This document shows, piece by piece, positions 1-9,089 of a DNA stretch of 64,000 nt. The notes below the pieces were generated by a model. The model saw only the letters and a list, made by a program, of their open reading frames with translations, had not been told where the DNA came from and made no database searches. Source of the stretch: AP-15 sp963755435 (lineage in GTDB: Bacteria > Pseudomonadota > Alphaproteobacteria > ATCC43930 > CGMCC-115725); contig CAVWJX010000003.1 of the NCBI GenBank assembly GCA_963755435.1, positions 1 to 64,000 on the forward strand, in the 5' to 3' direction. How positions within the stretch are numbered: the stretch's first letter is position 1; every line of letters begins with the position of its first letter. Made by a program: the position numbers and the translations under genes.

Positions 1-92
1 CAGCTCCGGGATCGGTGGAAACTCTTCATCGAGCGGCTCGGGTGTCGCCAGCACCGTGGCGATCGAACGTCAGGGCTTATCAAGCCTCGGGG

Positions 93-1688
93 TCAGTGAC
101 CAGTAAAGTCCCGGTGGTCACCGCCTCCGTTGACGTTGGTGCAGACGAAGCTCGCCGCGTCCGTGGTCGCGCCGATGCCGCTGTACTTTGCCACCTGGGG
201 ATATGGGCAGAGCGGGCGGGTGAAGGCGACGCCATCGGCCCGAACGTTGTTGTTGAAGTGGGTGGCGATGATTTGATCCGGGGCGGCGCCATTCTCAACC
301 CAGTTATCGAGCGCCGTCAGCGTATCGAACGAATTCGCCCCCGGGCCGCCCGAGCAGTGATACATGCCGGGGACCATAAAGAGGCGGTACAATTCCTGGG
401 TCTCACGGAGGGCGTCGCGCGCATTTGAGTGCGGATACAGCGCGTCGACGACACTCTGATAATATTGCGGGGTTTCCCCTGGAGCGATCGTGCCGTCGGC
501 CCAGCCATGATACTGGATCAATTTTCCGTGGCTGAGAAACGGCCGCAGATTGGGATCGGTCGCCTCGGTCACCCCGTTGTCGAGACGCTTGGCCAAGGCG
601 ACGTCGCGGCCGAAATTGAGGCTGGTCTGCACGTTAAAGGTTGGATCGTCAAAGACCCAGTACTGCATGTAGCTGACCGCGATCGCAAACAGGCTGTTGG
701 CCTCGCCGGCCCAGTCCGTTTCGCTGCCGCGGGCAAAGCCGGGGAACACCGGCCGCCAAGTCTGCGGGTTGTGGGCCCCGGCATAGATCTGATCGACCAC
801 CTCCACTTGCGCCGCTGTCAGGCAGGTCGTCGGGTCCTGACCGTGCTTGCACTGCAACACTCTCGGATTGAAATGGCAGGCCGGCGGGTCGCTGATGAAG
901 GCGTCCGACGATACCCCGCCATCATGTCCGGCGCATTGTTTCAGTACCGCGTTATTGACCAGCGGGTAGAGGCTCGTCGGCAACACCGGCGTCGAACTCG
1001 ACTGCGGATGGTTGACCAGATAGGGCCACAACTGACCGAAATTGAGCTCGACCCAGTAATTGGCCGGGTCACCGGCGATGATCCCGTCGAAATCGTCAGG
1101 AAACATTTGCGCTTCCTTGAGCGCCTGCCGGCCGCCGGTGGAGCACCCGCTGAAATAGTCGTATGTCGGTGCGCCGGCGTAGGCGGTGACGATTGCCTTG
1201 GCGTTGACCGTGGTCTCGTGAATCGCGCGATATCCGAAATCGACGACCTTTTCCGGGTGGTCGAGCGCCCAACTGCCGTCCGCACCGCTGCCTTGGTGCC
1301 CGGTATCGGTCGAGGCCGTGGCATAGCCGCGATTGAGGGCCGTCGCCATCGCCGAAAACGAGATGGAGCCGGCGAAGCCGCCGCCACCAACCACCTCCAG
1401 CTTGTTGTTCCACGTGCTATAGGGTATCCAAACCTCGAACTGGATGTCGGAATCGCTCGATGGGGTCGAATATCCGGCAACGCGGCAAAACTCCGGCAGG
1501 GTAAATGTTTGACCATTTGTCGCGGTAAACGATCCGGCCGGCACCAATTGGGCCGTGGTTATCGTCGTGTCCGTCAGCGCAAGGTTGGCCAAGCTACCGC
1601 AGGTCGCGGCCATTGCGTGGTTTGCGGCAATCGTCAGGGCCCCGAGCGATACCGCCGCCAGCGCTAAATTCGTGCTCCAGTTCCTCAT
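93..1688 (-). CDS. Tannase/feruloyl esterase family alpha/beta hydrolase, secreted
   Basis: This 531-residue protein belongs to the tannase/feruloyl esterase family, which hydrolyses ester bonds in plant phenolics such as tannins or feruloylated sugars. The N-terminus is a clear signal peptide with a cleavage-like AMA-A at about residue 28, so the enzyme should be periplasmic or secreted. The nucleophile is Ser183 in GCSTGG. The likely acid is Asp398 in HGWADGT and the likely His is His444 in GMYHCSGG. A cysteine-rich lid with an Asp/Gly segment at 250-290 fits the calcium-binding region of the family. I chose the start at 1688 because GGAGGAAGCG precedes it and it puts the signal peptide at the N-terminus; the frame stays open 32 codons further upstream. 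The exact substrate cannot be read from the sequence. Confidence 0.9.
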   Translation of the reverse strand: MRNWSTNLALAAVSLGALTIAANHAMAATCGSLANLALTDTTITTAQLVPAGSFTATNGQTFTLPEFCRVAGYSTPSSDSDIQFEVWIPYSTWNNKLEVVGGGGFAGSISFSAMATALNRGYATASTDTGHQGSGADGSWALDHPEKVVDFGYRAIHETTVNAKAIVTAYAGAPTYDYFSGCSTGGRQALKEAQMFPDDFDGIIAGDPANYWVELNFGQLWPYLVNHPQSSSTPVLPTSLYPLVNNAVLKQCAGHDGGVSSDAFISDPPACHFNPRVLQCKHGQDPTTCLTAAQVEVVDQIYAGAHNPQTWRPVFPGFARGSETDWAGEANSLFAIAVSYMQYWVFDDPTFNVQTSLNFGRDVALAKRLDNGVTEATDPNLRPFLSHGKLIQYHGWADGTIAPGETPQYYQSVVDALYPHSNARDALRETQELYRLFMVPGMYHCSGGPGANSFDTLTALDNWVENGAAPDQIIATHFNNNVRADGVAFTRPLCPYPQVAKYSGIGATTDAASFVCTNVNGGGDHRDFTGH

Positions 1689-2052
1689 TGCGCTTCCTCC
1701 GATGATTCGGTTTTTTGTGATTGCAGCACGTGCCAATGTCGCAAACGTCCTTCGTTCGCGAGAACCGTTGTTTTGCGCGAACATTAACCTTGCCTGAAAG
1801 GAGTTGGTGGCACAACCATTTCGTTCGTAACGCTCGAGAAATCAGGCGACTTTCGGAGAGTCTGCGGGTTAGCTGCTGGCGCGCTCGGCCTGTGGTTTCG
1901 ACCGCCCCGGGCGGCTGAGTTCATGCACCGCCGGCGAGCGCGCGAGCACGGGGCTAAGGATCTCGGCCGGCGGTCGATCCAACACGACACCGCTCCGCTT
2001 CTGAAGCTTCACTCCAGCCTTGGCGCGAAATCCGAGCCCCGGAGCAGCACCC
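1689..2052. other. Intergenic, 364 bp, no gene seen
   Basis: This gap lies upstream of the tannase gene and downstream of the DUF482 gene, both on the minus strand. It presumably carries the tannase promoter. The 100 bases next to the tannase start are less GC-rich than the rest. I could not settle on a promoter or terminator, and no coding frame here has support. Confidence 0.5.
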
Positions 2053-3210
2053 TCAATCCTCGTGGCGGAACGGCGAATACTCGCCGAGGGCGTCGATCTT
2101 GCGCTCGACCAGGTCGCGCTCGCGGGCGAGGAATTGTGCGACGGCGCGGCGGAAGGCCGGGTCGGGGATCCAGTGGGCGCTGTAGGTCGGCACCGGCAGA
2201 TAGCCGCGCTGCAATTTGTGCGGCCCTTGCGCGCCGGCCTCGACCCGCTTCAACCCGCGGGCGATGGCAAATTCGATGGCGCGGTAATAGCAGCACTCGA
2301 AATGCAAGAATTTGTAATCGCCATAGCTGCCCCAGTTGCGGCCGTAGATCGTTTCCTTGCCCAACAGGTTGAGCGCGCCGGCGACATATTTGCCGTCGCG
2401 CCGGGCCATCACCAGCACCACCTTTTCCGGCATGCGCTCGCCGATCAGCGCGAAGAACTTACGATTGAGATAGGCTTGGCCCCATTTGCGGTCGGAGGTC
2501 GCCAGGTAAAACCGGTAGAACGCGTCCCAATGCCGGGTGCCGAGATCGGCGCCGTTCAGTACCTCGATCTCGAGGCCCTCGGCCAATGCCTCGCGCCGCT
2601 CCTTTTTGACCGCTTTGCGCTTGCGCGAATTGAGCGCGGCGAGAAAATCGTCGAAATCGCCATAGCCTTGATTGGTCCAGTGAAATTGCTGGCCGATCCG
2701 CTGCAGGAACCCGGCCTCGGTCAGGGTTTCGGCTTCGGCGCGCTCGGGGAAGGTCACGTGCACCGAGGAGATCCGCCGGCGGCTGGCGAGTTCGATCATC
2801 GCCGCGATCAGATGCTCCCGCGCCGCGGCCGGCGCCTGCGGGTGCAGCAACAGTCGCGGCCCCGGCACCGGGGTAAACGGCACGGCCGAGATCAGCTTTG
2901 GGTAATAGCGTCCGCCGGCCCGTTCATAGGCGTCGGCCCAGCCGTAATCAAAGACGTATTCGCCATAGGAATGGGTCTTGGCGTAGAGCGGCGCCACCGC
3001 GAGGATCGTGCCGTCCGGCCCGGCGAGCGAGAGATGCTGCGGGGTCCACCCGGTGCGCGGCGTGGTCGAGCCGCTGTCTTCGAGGGCGCTCAAAAAGGCG
3101 TAGCAGACGCTGGGATTGAGATCGCCGGCGCAGGCGTCCCATGCGGCTGCCGGGATCTCGGAGATCGCCGTATGGACCTGGACCGTGACTGCGCCGCCGC
3201 GTTCGCTCAT
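2053..3210 (-). CDS. DUF482/FemAB-like GNAT-fold acyltransferase
   Basis: The 385-residue protein matches the family annotated as peptidoglycan biosynthesis/recognition protein (DUF482, FemAB-like). The family has a GNAT-type fold, but its substrate is not established. The most typical segment is the middle, with the basic run SRKRKAVKKERREAL near residue 190 followed by a segment ending FYRFYLATSDRKWG. A second typical stretch, with KFLHFECCYYRAIEFAIARG, lies near 300-320. No signal peptide is visible, so the enzyme should be cytoplasmic. It stands alone on the minus strand, divergent from the small secreted gene at 3393. Family assignment is firm; biochemical role is unknown. Confidence 0.85.
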   Translation of the reverse strand: MSERGGAVTVQVHTAISEIPAAAWDACAGDLNPSVCYAFLSALEDSGSTTPRTGWTPQHLSLAGPDGTILAVAPLYAKTHSYGEYVFDYGWADAYERAGGRYYPKLISAVPFTPVPGPRLLLHPQAPAAAREHLIAAMIELASRRRISSVHVTFPERAEAETLTEAGFLQRIGQQFHWTNQGYGDFDDFLAALNSRKRKAVKKERREALAEGLEIEVLNGADLGTRHWDAFYRFYLATSDRKWGQAYLNRKFFALIGERMPEKVVLVMARRDGKYVAGALNLLGKETIYGRNWGSYGDYKFLHFECCYYRAIEFAIARGLKRVEAGAQGPHKLQRGYLPVPTYSAHWIPDPAFRRAVAQFLARERDLVERKIDALGEYSPFRHED

Positions 3211-3392
3211 CGTTGACTCACCGAGGGGTTCGCGAAAAAACGCCCGCGCCCTTTTTGGTACATTGCCGCTGCCCCGTCCTCATCCGCCACTGCCGCCGGG
3301 CTCAGGATAGGATTTGTGGGATGCATGTCCAGCGCCGCGAAACGGCCGCATTCGCCAACTAACAGCCGCTGCCGGTGACTTCAAGGCTCAAC

Positions 3393-4028
3393 ATGCGCGC
3401 GTTTGTTTTCGCCTTGATCGCGATCGCGATCCAGTTTGCGAGCGGCCCCGCGGGACAGGCTGCGACGTTGGCCGACCCGCGGGTCGGCTTCAGCGCCGAA
3501 CGGGTCCTGGTGTTCGACGGGCAGCGCTATGTCGGCCGGATGTGGAGCATGCCGGGCGAGCAGCGGCACGAGCAGGAACTACCGTCGCTGAAGCCGGTCT
3601 TTATCCTGCGCGCCGACAGCACGCTCGCCGACGTTCTGCTGCCACAGCTGCATACCGCGGTCGAATTCGAGCTGCCGCCGGCCCTGACCGCGCTCGCCCA
3701 GCCCTCGCTGTTGGGCAAGCCGGTCGGGCATGAAATCGTCGACGGTATCGCCACGACCAAATACGCGGTGGACAAGGCCATCCCGGAGGGCCGCCTGTCC
3801 GGCTCATTGTGGCTCAGCGCCGACGGCATCCCGATGCGCTGCGACGGCAGCTTTACCAGCAAGAAGGGAAAGGTCTCGACGGTGCGCTGGGAACTGCGCC
3901 ATCTGAGCATCGGGCCGCAGAACGCCGCACTCTTCGAGGTGCCGGCCGGATATTCGAAACTGCCGCCCGAGGCGGCGGCGACCCTGCTCGGGCTACGTCT
4001 CGCGCATCACGGCAAAAGGTTGCAATGA
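3393..4028 (+). CDS. Small secreted protein of unknown function
   Basis: This is a 211-residue protein with a hydrophobic N-terminal signal peptide (MRAFVFALIAIAIQFA) and a likely cleavage after GQA-A near residue 24. The mature part is rich in short beta-type segments: FSAERVLVFDGQ, then LSADGIPMRCDGSF and VRWELRHLSIG. Taken together these recall periplasmic LolA-like or DUF4412-type proteins that report on lipid or redox state. That resemblance is only impressionistic. An in-frame GTG at 3375 could add six residues, but the ATG at 3393 places the signal peptide right at the start. The degP-like protease gene follows 159 bp downstream on the same strand. Confidence 0.7.
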   Translation: MRAFVFALIAIAIQFASGPAGQAATLADPRVGFSAERVLVFDGQRYVGRMWSMPGEQRHEQELPSLKPVFILRADSTLADVLLPQLHTAVEFELPPALTALAQPSLLGKPVGHEIVDGIATTKYAVDKAIPEGRLSGSLWLSADGIPMRCDGSFTSKKGKVSTVRWELRHLSIGPQNAALFEVPAGYSKLPPEAAATLLGLRLAHHGKRLQ

Positions 4029-4187
4029 TCAAGCCGCCGCGCGGGGCGGTGCCGGCGCCGCGCCGGACCGCGCCATTGTTCCCTTGAAGCGCTCGCATGA
4101 AGCGTTAGATACAGGCCTCCGGAAACCAAACGGTTGGCGCGGCGTTCGCCGGGGCGCGTGCACGCGGCAGCGCGAAGGCAGTGACGA

Positions 4188-5303
4188 ATGAACCGGGCAT
4201 TGACGGCGCTGATCGTGTCGGGTGGGATCTTGCTGGCGGCGGCGATGCCGCGCCCGGCGCTCGCCGGCGCCCCGATACCCGAGGCGAGCAACGGCGCGCC
4301 GGTCACCAGCGTCGCCGATGTGGTCAGCCGCATCACCCCCGGCGTTGTCGGCATCGCCGTGCGCGGCGAGGTGCGCGAGAATAATCCGTTGGCGCAAGAC
4401 CCAGTATTCCGCCAGTTTTTCAACTTCCGCGATCAACCGATCGAGCGCGAAACCGAGGCGGTCGGCTCCGGGGTCATCGTCGATGCCGCGCAGGGCTATG
4501 TGCTGACCAACAACCACGTCGTCGAAAATGCGACCAACATCGAAGTCACCACCAAGGACAACCGCCGCTTCAAGGCGCGGCTGATCGGGCGCGATCCCGC
4601 CACCGACATCGCCGTGCTGCAGATTCCGGCGAAAAACCTGACCGCGGTGCCGTTTGGCGATTCGAGCCATCTGCGGGTCGGGGATTTCGTGCTGGCCATC
4701 GGCAACCCGTTCGGTCTCGGCCAGACCGTGACCTCGGGGATCGTCAGCGCGCTTGGCCGCACCGGGCTCGGCATCGAGGGCTACGAGGATTTCATCCAGA
4801 CCGACGCCTCGATCAACCCCGGTAATTCGGGCGGCGCGCTGGTTGATCTGCACGGTCGGCTGATCGGCATCAACACCGCGATCCTGGCGCCCGAAGGCGG
4901 CAATGTCGGCATCGGCTTTGCCGTGCCGATCAATATGGCGCGCGACGTGATGGACCAGCTTATCCGCTACGGCAAGGTCAGGCGCGGCCAGATCGGCGTC
5001 GCGATCCAGGACCTGACGCCCGATCTCGCCCGGGCGCTCGGCACGACGCGCACCGAAGGGGCGCTGGTCGCCCGCGTGGTGCCGGGCTCGCCGGCCGAGC
5101 GCGCCGGGTTGCGCAGCAGCGATTTGGTGGTCGCCGCCAATGGCGCGCCGATTGATAACGCGGCCGATTTGCGCAACCGCATAGGTCTGGTGCCGATCGG
5201 CGACGAGGTCACGCTGACCGTTGAGCGCGGCGGCGCCGAGCGCCAGGTGGCGGTTCGCATCGGGCGCGCGGTGGCCGAGCGCCAGCGGCTCGGGGAGCGC
5301 TGA
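4188..5303 (+). CDS. DegP/HtrA-family periplasmic serine protease
   Basis: A 371-residue trypsin-like protease of the HtrA/Do family. Residues 1-26 form a signal peptide. The catalytic triad is His110 (TNNHVVEN), Asp140 (RDPATDIAVLQ) and Ser214 (NPGNSGGAL). A single PDZ domain fills roughly 265-360, so the protein is shorter than two-PDZ DegP and is organised like DegS or HhoB. It should act in the periplasm on misfolded envelope proteins, or as a regulated protease. The stop lies only 6 bp before the dnaJ-like gene, so protease and co-chaperone are probably transcribed together. That would make a small protein-quality operon. Confidence 0.93.
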   Translation: MNRALTALIVSGGILLAAAMPRPALAGAPIPEASNGAPVTSVADVVSRITPGVVGIAVRGEVRENNPLAQDPVFRQFFNFRDQPIERETEAVGSGVIVDAAQGYVLTNNHVVENATNIEVTTKDNRRFKARLIGRDPATDIAVLQIPAKNLTAVPFGDSSHLRVGDFVLAIGNPFGLGQTVTSGIVSALGRTGLGIEGYEDFIQTDASINPGNSGGALVDLHGRLIGINTAILAPEGGNVGIGFAVPINMARDVMDQLIRYGKVRRGQIGVAIQDLTPDLARALGTTRTEGALVARVVPGSPAERAGLRSSDLVVAANGAPIDNAADLRNRIGLVPIGDEVTLTVERGGAERQVAVRIGRAVAERQRLGER

Positions 5304-5309
5304 GCGCCG

Positions 5310-6237
5310 ATGGCGACCTCGCAAACCCCCTATCAGGTGCTCGGGGTTAAGCCCGATGCAAGCGCCGACGACATTCGCAAGGCCTATCGCAAGCTCGCCA
5401 AGCAGTTGCACCCCGACCTGAACCCGGGCAAGCCCGAGGCCGAGGCCCGGTTCAAATCGGTGTCGGCGGCCTACGATCTCTTATCCGATGCAGAGAAGCG
5501 GGCGCGCTACGACCGCGGCGAGATCGACGAAAGCGGCGCCGAGCGGCCGCGCTATTCGTATCGGCCGCACGCCGAGGGCGCCGAAGGTTGGAAGTACCAG
5601 CCCGAGGGCGAGATGGATCTGGGTGACCTCGAGGATTTGTTCGCCGCCTTCGGATCGGCCGGGCGCGGGCGGCGGGGCCGGGGCGGCGAGGGCTTGCGCG
5701 CGCGCGGCGGCGACCGCCATTTCACCTTGACCGTCGATTTCGTCGAGGCGGCGACCGGCGCCAAGAAGCGGTTGGCGCTCGGTCCCGAGGAATGGCTCGA
5801 CGTGACCATCCCGGCCGGTCTCGAAGACGGCCAGGTGCTGCGCTTGCGCGGCAAGGGCGGCCCCGGTTTTGGCGGCGGTGCGGCCGGCGACGCGCTGATC
5901 GAGGTGCATGTGGCCCCCCATCCGTTGTTCCGGCGCGACGGCACGACTATCCGCATCGAGCTGCCGGTCAGCCTCGCCGAGGCGGTGCTGGGCGCCCGGG
6001 TCGAGGTGCCGACCGTGACCGGCCCGGTGACGATGACGATCCCCAAAGGCTCGGACACCGGGACCCAGCTGCGCCTGCGCGGCAAGGGCGTGCAGAGCCC
6101 GCGCGGGCGCCGGCGACCAGTATGTGACCTTGAAGGTCGTGATCGGACACGGCGGCGATCCCGATCTGGCGAAATTCCTCGAAGACTGGGCGCGGCAGCA
6201 TCCGTTCGACCCGCGGCGCGGGATGTCCTCGTCATGA
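5310..6237 (+). pseudogene. DnaJ/CbpA-type co-chaperone, one frameshift
   Basis: The gene encodes a J-domain protein of the CbpA type, a partner of Hsp70. The J domain occupies residues 1-70, with the HPD motif in KQLHPDLNPG. A Gly/Arg-rich linker follows, then two C-terminal substrate-binding domains with no zinc finger. The frame is correct from 5310 to about 6097. A single extra base somewhere in 6097-6110 (a run of G and C) then shifts it. The conserved C-terminus, GDQYVTLKVVIGHGGDPD and onward, continues in the +1 frame and stops at 6235-6237. The stop overlaps the cbpM start by ATGA, which is the normal arrangement and shows this is where the gene should end. Total length is 928 nt, one more than a multiple of three. 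A sequencing indel is as likely as a real mutation. Confidence 0.8.
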
Positions 6238-6575
6238 TCGCCTTCGACGAGCTATTGGGCCGCCTCGCCGGGCTCGACCGCGGCGAACTCGCCCGCTGGG
6301 TCGAAAACCGCTGGGTATTGCCCGAGCCGCATGGCGAGACCTGGCTGTTTCACGAGGTCGATGTCGCCCGCGTCGAATTGATCCTCGAAATCCGCCACGA
6401 ATACGCGATCGACGACGAAGCGGTGCCGCTGGTGCTGGGCTTGCTCGACCAGGTCTACGGCCTGCGCCGCCAATTGCGCCGCCTCTGCGACGCCCTCGCC
6501 GCCCAACCCCCCGAAGTGCAGGACGCGGTGAAGCGAACCTTGCCGAGAAGGGACGACAATGGCCAGCCCAATTAA
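6234..6575 (+). CDS. cbpM: Chaperone modulator CbpM
   Basis: This 113-residue protein looks like CbpM, the small MerR-like modulator that binds the J domain of CbpA and restrains it. Typical features are the N-terminal LARWVENRWVLPE, the segment DVARVELILEIRHEY, and a C-terminal helical part. The ATG overlaps the stop of the dnaJ-like gene (ATGA), so the two are translationally coupled. Because of the dnaJ frameshift, the dnaJ N-terminal frame now reads directly into this gene and gives a false 421-residue fusion. The last residues run up against the resolvase relic at 6577, so the natural C-terminus may have been slightly changed at that junction. Confidence 0.85.
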   Translation: MIAFDELLGRLAGLDRGELARWVENRWVLPEPHGETWLFHEVDVARVELILEIRHEYAIDDEAVPLVLGLLDQVYGLRRQLRRLCDALAAQPPEVQDAVKRTLPRRDDNGQPN

Positions 6576-6576
6576 T

Positions 6577-6886
6577 TCGTGGACGCCAAGGCGCAATTCC
6601 GTTCCCTCGTCGAGCCGTGGGCCGACACCGGCACCAGCGCCGGGCGCTTGATGCTGGCGGTATTCGGCTTGGACGATGTTGAGCACGACCTTATCCGCAC
6701 CCGTACCGCTGAAGGCCGAAACCGCGCCAAGGCCCAAGGGAAGCAGATGGGACGGAACCCCGAAATTCACCGGAGCAGCAGAAGGAGGCCACCCGTCAGC
6801 GAGTACAGGGCGCTACGCTGCAGGAATTGGCGCGCAGCTAAAACGTCGGCATATCCACAATCCGCCGCACGACCCGCGCCGCATGA
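6577..6886 (+). pseudogene. Serine resolvase/invertase relic (C-terminal part)
   Basis: This is the decayed remainder of a Tn3-type serine recombinase. The part after the catalytic core is recognisable: AQFRSLVEPWADTGTSAGRL, then a degraded version of the long helix (VEHDLIRTRTAEGRNRAKAQG). The first roughly 80-90 residues, including the active-site serine, are absent. The C-terminal DNA-binding part is split by at least two frameshifts near 6755-6770. It then reads PEQQKEATRQRVQGATLQEL, hits a TAA where a Tyr codon is expected, and resumes NVGISTIRRTT up to a TGA at 6884-6886. The relic starts immediately after the cbpM stop, so a deletion or insertion joint lies there. It marks the left edge of the accessory island. 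Confidence 0.75.
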
Positions 6887-7106
6887 CGAATATGCCCAGA
6901 AATCTGCTATCGCGTGATCCGTTTTTTCTGCGGTTCAGAGGTGTCCGGTCCGGGCGTGAATCTGGGCGCGTTGTGAAATAAATGTTCCAGAGGAAGTTTT
7001 CTTACAATCGGGAGAAGCCTCGTTTTTTCTTCTGTTAATTTCTTGTCGGTTCACGTAGTATACGCGATCATGTAGGATAGCCTCAGAGTTGAAAGGCAGT
7101 CCCGAC

Positions 7107-8045
7107 ATGGCCCGCGACAAAATCGATGTTCGCAACCGATTTTCAACAATGACAACCCGCGCGCGAGTATCTGGAAACCGTGTTGTGGCCGCATGGTCCG
7201 GTTTGCCCGCGTTGCGGCGTCATGGGTGATCGGATCACGAAGCTGGCGGGCAAGAGCACGCGGCCGGGCGTCTACAACTGCAAAGACTGCCGTAAGCCGT
7301 TTTCCGTCACGGTCGGCACCATTATGGAGCGCTCGCATATCCCAATGTCGAAATGGTTTCTTCAAACGCGCTTGATGGCCACGAGCAAGAATCGCATGTA
7401 AGCACATCAACTGACGGATGTTCAATACGAGCTACGAAGGCGTGTTCCTGTTCCATCGGCTTCGTGAGGCAGTTGGCGATCCCTCGCCCGCGCCGATCGG
7501 CGGTGAAGGCAAGGTGGTCGAAATTGACGAAACCTACATCGGCGGCAAGGAAGCCAACAAACACGCCAGCAAGCGACGGCATGCGGGGCGAGGGCCGGTC
7601 GGCAAGATGGCCGTTGTCGCGCTCGTCGAACGCGATGGCGAAACCCGTAGCTTTCACGTCGCAAACGTGACCGCGAAAACGCTCCGGACCGATAATAGTC
7701 AAGCACGCGAGCCAAAACCACAGGATGACGGACGAAGCTGCGGTTTACCAGAGAGCGGCGACGAGTTCGCCGGGCATGGCACGGTCAACCACGGCGCAGA
7801 GGAATACGTTCGCACGGGCGGCTTCCAAGATACGAACACGGTTGAAAGCCATTTCGTGCTGTTGAAGCGCGGCGTGTTCGGCACATTCCACAACATTAGC
7901 GTGGCCATTGTCGCGCTATCTCGCCGAGTTCGATTTCCGGGCGAACACCGAGACATGATAGACGGGGAACGGGCAGCCGCCTTCTCGCCGGGGCAAAGGG
8001 CAAGTGGCTTATATATCGACAGCCTAACCAAGCCGCGACGGCTAA
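7107..8045 (+). mobile_element. Degenerate IS1595-family transposase
   Basis: Broken transposase of the IS1595 type. The N-terminus begins at 7107 and shifts frame near 7155. The zinc ribbon (CPRCGVMGDRITKLAG, then YNCKDCRKPFSVTVGT) runs to a stop at 7399-7401. After another shift the catalytic DDE region starts near 7418, with FLFHRLREAV, EIDETYIGGKEANKH and KMAVVALVERDG. Later parts in other frames are MTDEAAVY, then GDEFAGHGTVNHGAEEYVR with NTVESHFVLLKRGVFGT, then SRYLAEFDFRANTET, and finally AGAKGKWLIYRQP near 8000-8035. At least four frameshifts and two stops make it inactive. I could not find terminal inverted repeats or a target duplication by eye, so the element ends are estimates. 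Confidence 0.8.
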
Positions 8046-8229
8046 GAGCGCTTCCGCGCTTTCCTGCGCTGGCGCGCTTGCCACGAGTTCGAGTAGCCTT
8101 CTGCCCCTTCGCGCGTCGCACCTGCTCCGCAAGCTCGGCGCGCGATTGGGGAGGCGTCTTCAGCAGCTTCAGCAGCAGCGCATCGAACCGCTGCGTCACC
8201 TGGTCGTCATCGCTTCCCTGATCGCTCAT
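7699..8229 (-). CDS. Possible small basic protein beside the IS1595 relic
   Basis: Reading the minus strand from the ATG at 8229 gives an acidic start (MSDQGSDDDQVTQRFDALLL), then KLLKTPPQSRAELAEQVRRA and a very basic segment KGQKATRTRGKRASAGKRG. I recall short proteins of this style, with an LLKTPP motif, encoded next to IS1595-like transposases. Only the first 60-70 residues look like that. Beyond about 8035 the frame runs antisense to the transposase relic and is probably not real coding. No good ribosome binding site precedes the start. Its start lies 14 bp from the opposite-facing start at 8244. Confidence 0.3.
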   Translation of the reverse strand: MSDQGSDDDQVTQRFDALLLKLLKTPPQSRAELAEQVRRAKGQKATRTRGKRASAGKRGSALSRRGLVRLSIYKPLALCPGEKAAARSPSIMSRCSPGNRTRRDSATMATLMLWNVPNTPRFNSTKWLSTVFVSWKPPVRTYSSAPWLTVPCPANSSPLSGKPQLRPSSCGFGSRA

Positions 8230-8243
8230 TCGAGGAGGATAGC

Positions 8244-8728
8244 ATGGCGAGAACGAAGAAGGAAAAGGGAACCGCGCCGTCGTCAACCATACCAATGGTG
8301 CACTCGCCGTTAGAGTATTATCCAGAACACGTCAGATTAGTGGGAATGATTTCAATTGAAATGGCCAATATGGATTATACACTCGCCAGTCTACTAGGTT
8401 CTTTGCTGCATATTGACGAAGAAATCGGCCGCACATTGTACCTAACGCCTCGCGTTGCCATAGGCAAACTCGAAATGCTTGGAAAGACGATAACCGCCAG
8501 CTTTCGTGCTGGCTCAGAAAGAGACAAGCAACTCCGTGATCTCTAGCAAAGACGCTCATAATACAAAATCGTCATGAAATGATACACGATTTTTGGGGGG
8601 TTGACGAGGAAACTGGTCATCCATCAAGGATATGCCTTCCGACGAGGCCAGCTAAACCAAATCGTCATAGCGCCTATTAACGAGCTTGAAAATATGTCAC
8701 GCAGATACGTACAATTATGACTACAGCT
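8244..8728 (+). pseudogene. Unknown gene, frameshifted
   Basis: A strong ribosome binding site (GAGGAGGATAGC) precedes the ATG at 8244. The first frame gives 100 residues, including VRLVGMISIEMANMDYTLAS and LTPRVAIGKLEMLGKTI, and stops at 8546. A continuation of the same character follows in another frame: AKTLIIQNRHEMIHDFWGVD to about 8640. A third frame then reads QIVIAPINELENMSRRYVQL to a stop near 8728. Joined, these would make a protein of about 160 residues with a conserved-looking RHEMIHDFWG core. I do not recognise a function. Base composition is clearly lower in GC than the flanking chromosome, which suggests transfer. Treating the three pieces as one broken gene is inference. Confidence 0.45.
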
Positions 8729-8927
8729 GACTTCCTAGCGCGGACTTTCTATGCCGAGTGGCCGCCGTATGCATCGCTCGATAAATCCGGACTACCGAAG
8801 CAGAGCGCCATTGCGGCAAAGACACGTCCTCGCAGAGTTCATCGGTCAAAGCAGAAACCCCCGCCTCGATCATCTCCGGCGTGATCTCTATCTCGGCGGT
8901 TGAATTGGCCTCGTGTTTCTCTTCCAT
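8721..8927 (-). CDS. Small hypothetical protein
   Basis: A 68-residue acidic protein beginning MEEKHEANSTAEIEITPEMI and continuing with EAGVSALTDELCEDVSL. The string ITPEMIEAG resembles the start of many short, uncharacterised rhizobial proteins. A purine-rich stretch (GGGAGAGAGGGAAAG) lies just upstream of the ATG and could serve as ribosome binding site. No domain, membrane segment or partner gene is apparent. It sits between two lower-GC genes in the accessory island. Confidence 0.45.
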   Translation of the reverse strand: MEEKHEANSTAEIEITPEMIEAGVSALTDELCEDVSLPQWRSASVVRIYRAMHTAATRHRKSALGSQL

Positions 8928-9089
8928 CTTTCCCTCTCTCCCGAATTGAAAAGAGGGGAACCATCAAGATCGCGTTCGCAATGCGATTCCAAAGCTATAC
9001 GGTGAATTGCAATACGTCAATGATAGTTCCGCAAAAAATAGGTAGAACTCCGACGGCTGATGGGCAGTGTATGAAGATTTCACATAAAT

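Noticed and set aside
4029..5411. Long minus-strand frame opposite the DegP-like gene (460 codons)
   Set aside because: It is antisense to a well-conserved protease. Its amino acid content (Arg, Gly, His, Asp) is what GC-rich antisense frames give, with no family features.
5310..6575. A natural DnaJ-CbpM fusion protein
   Set aside because: The conserved DnaJ C-terminus lies in another frame and ends at the cbpM start, so the fusion is a frameshift artefact.
7107..8045. Active insertion sequence
   Set aside because: At least four frameshifts and two stops divide the transposase, and no ends were found.
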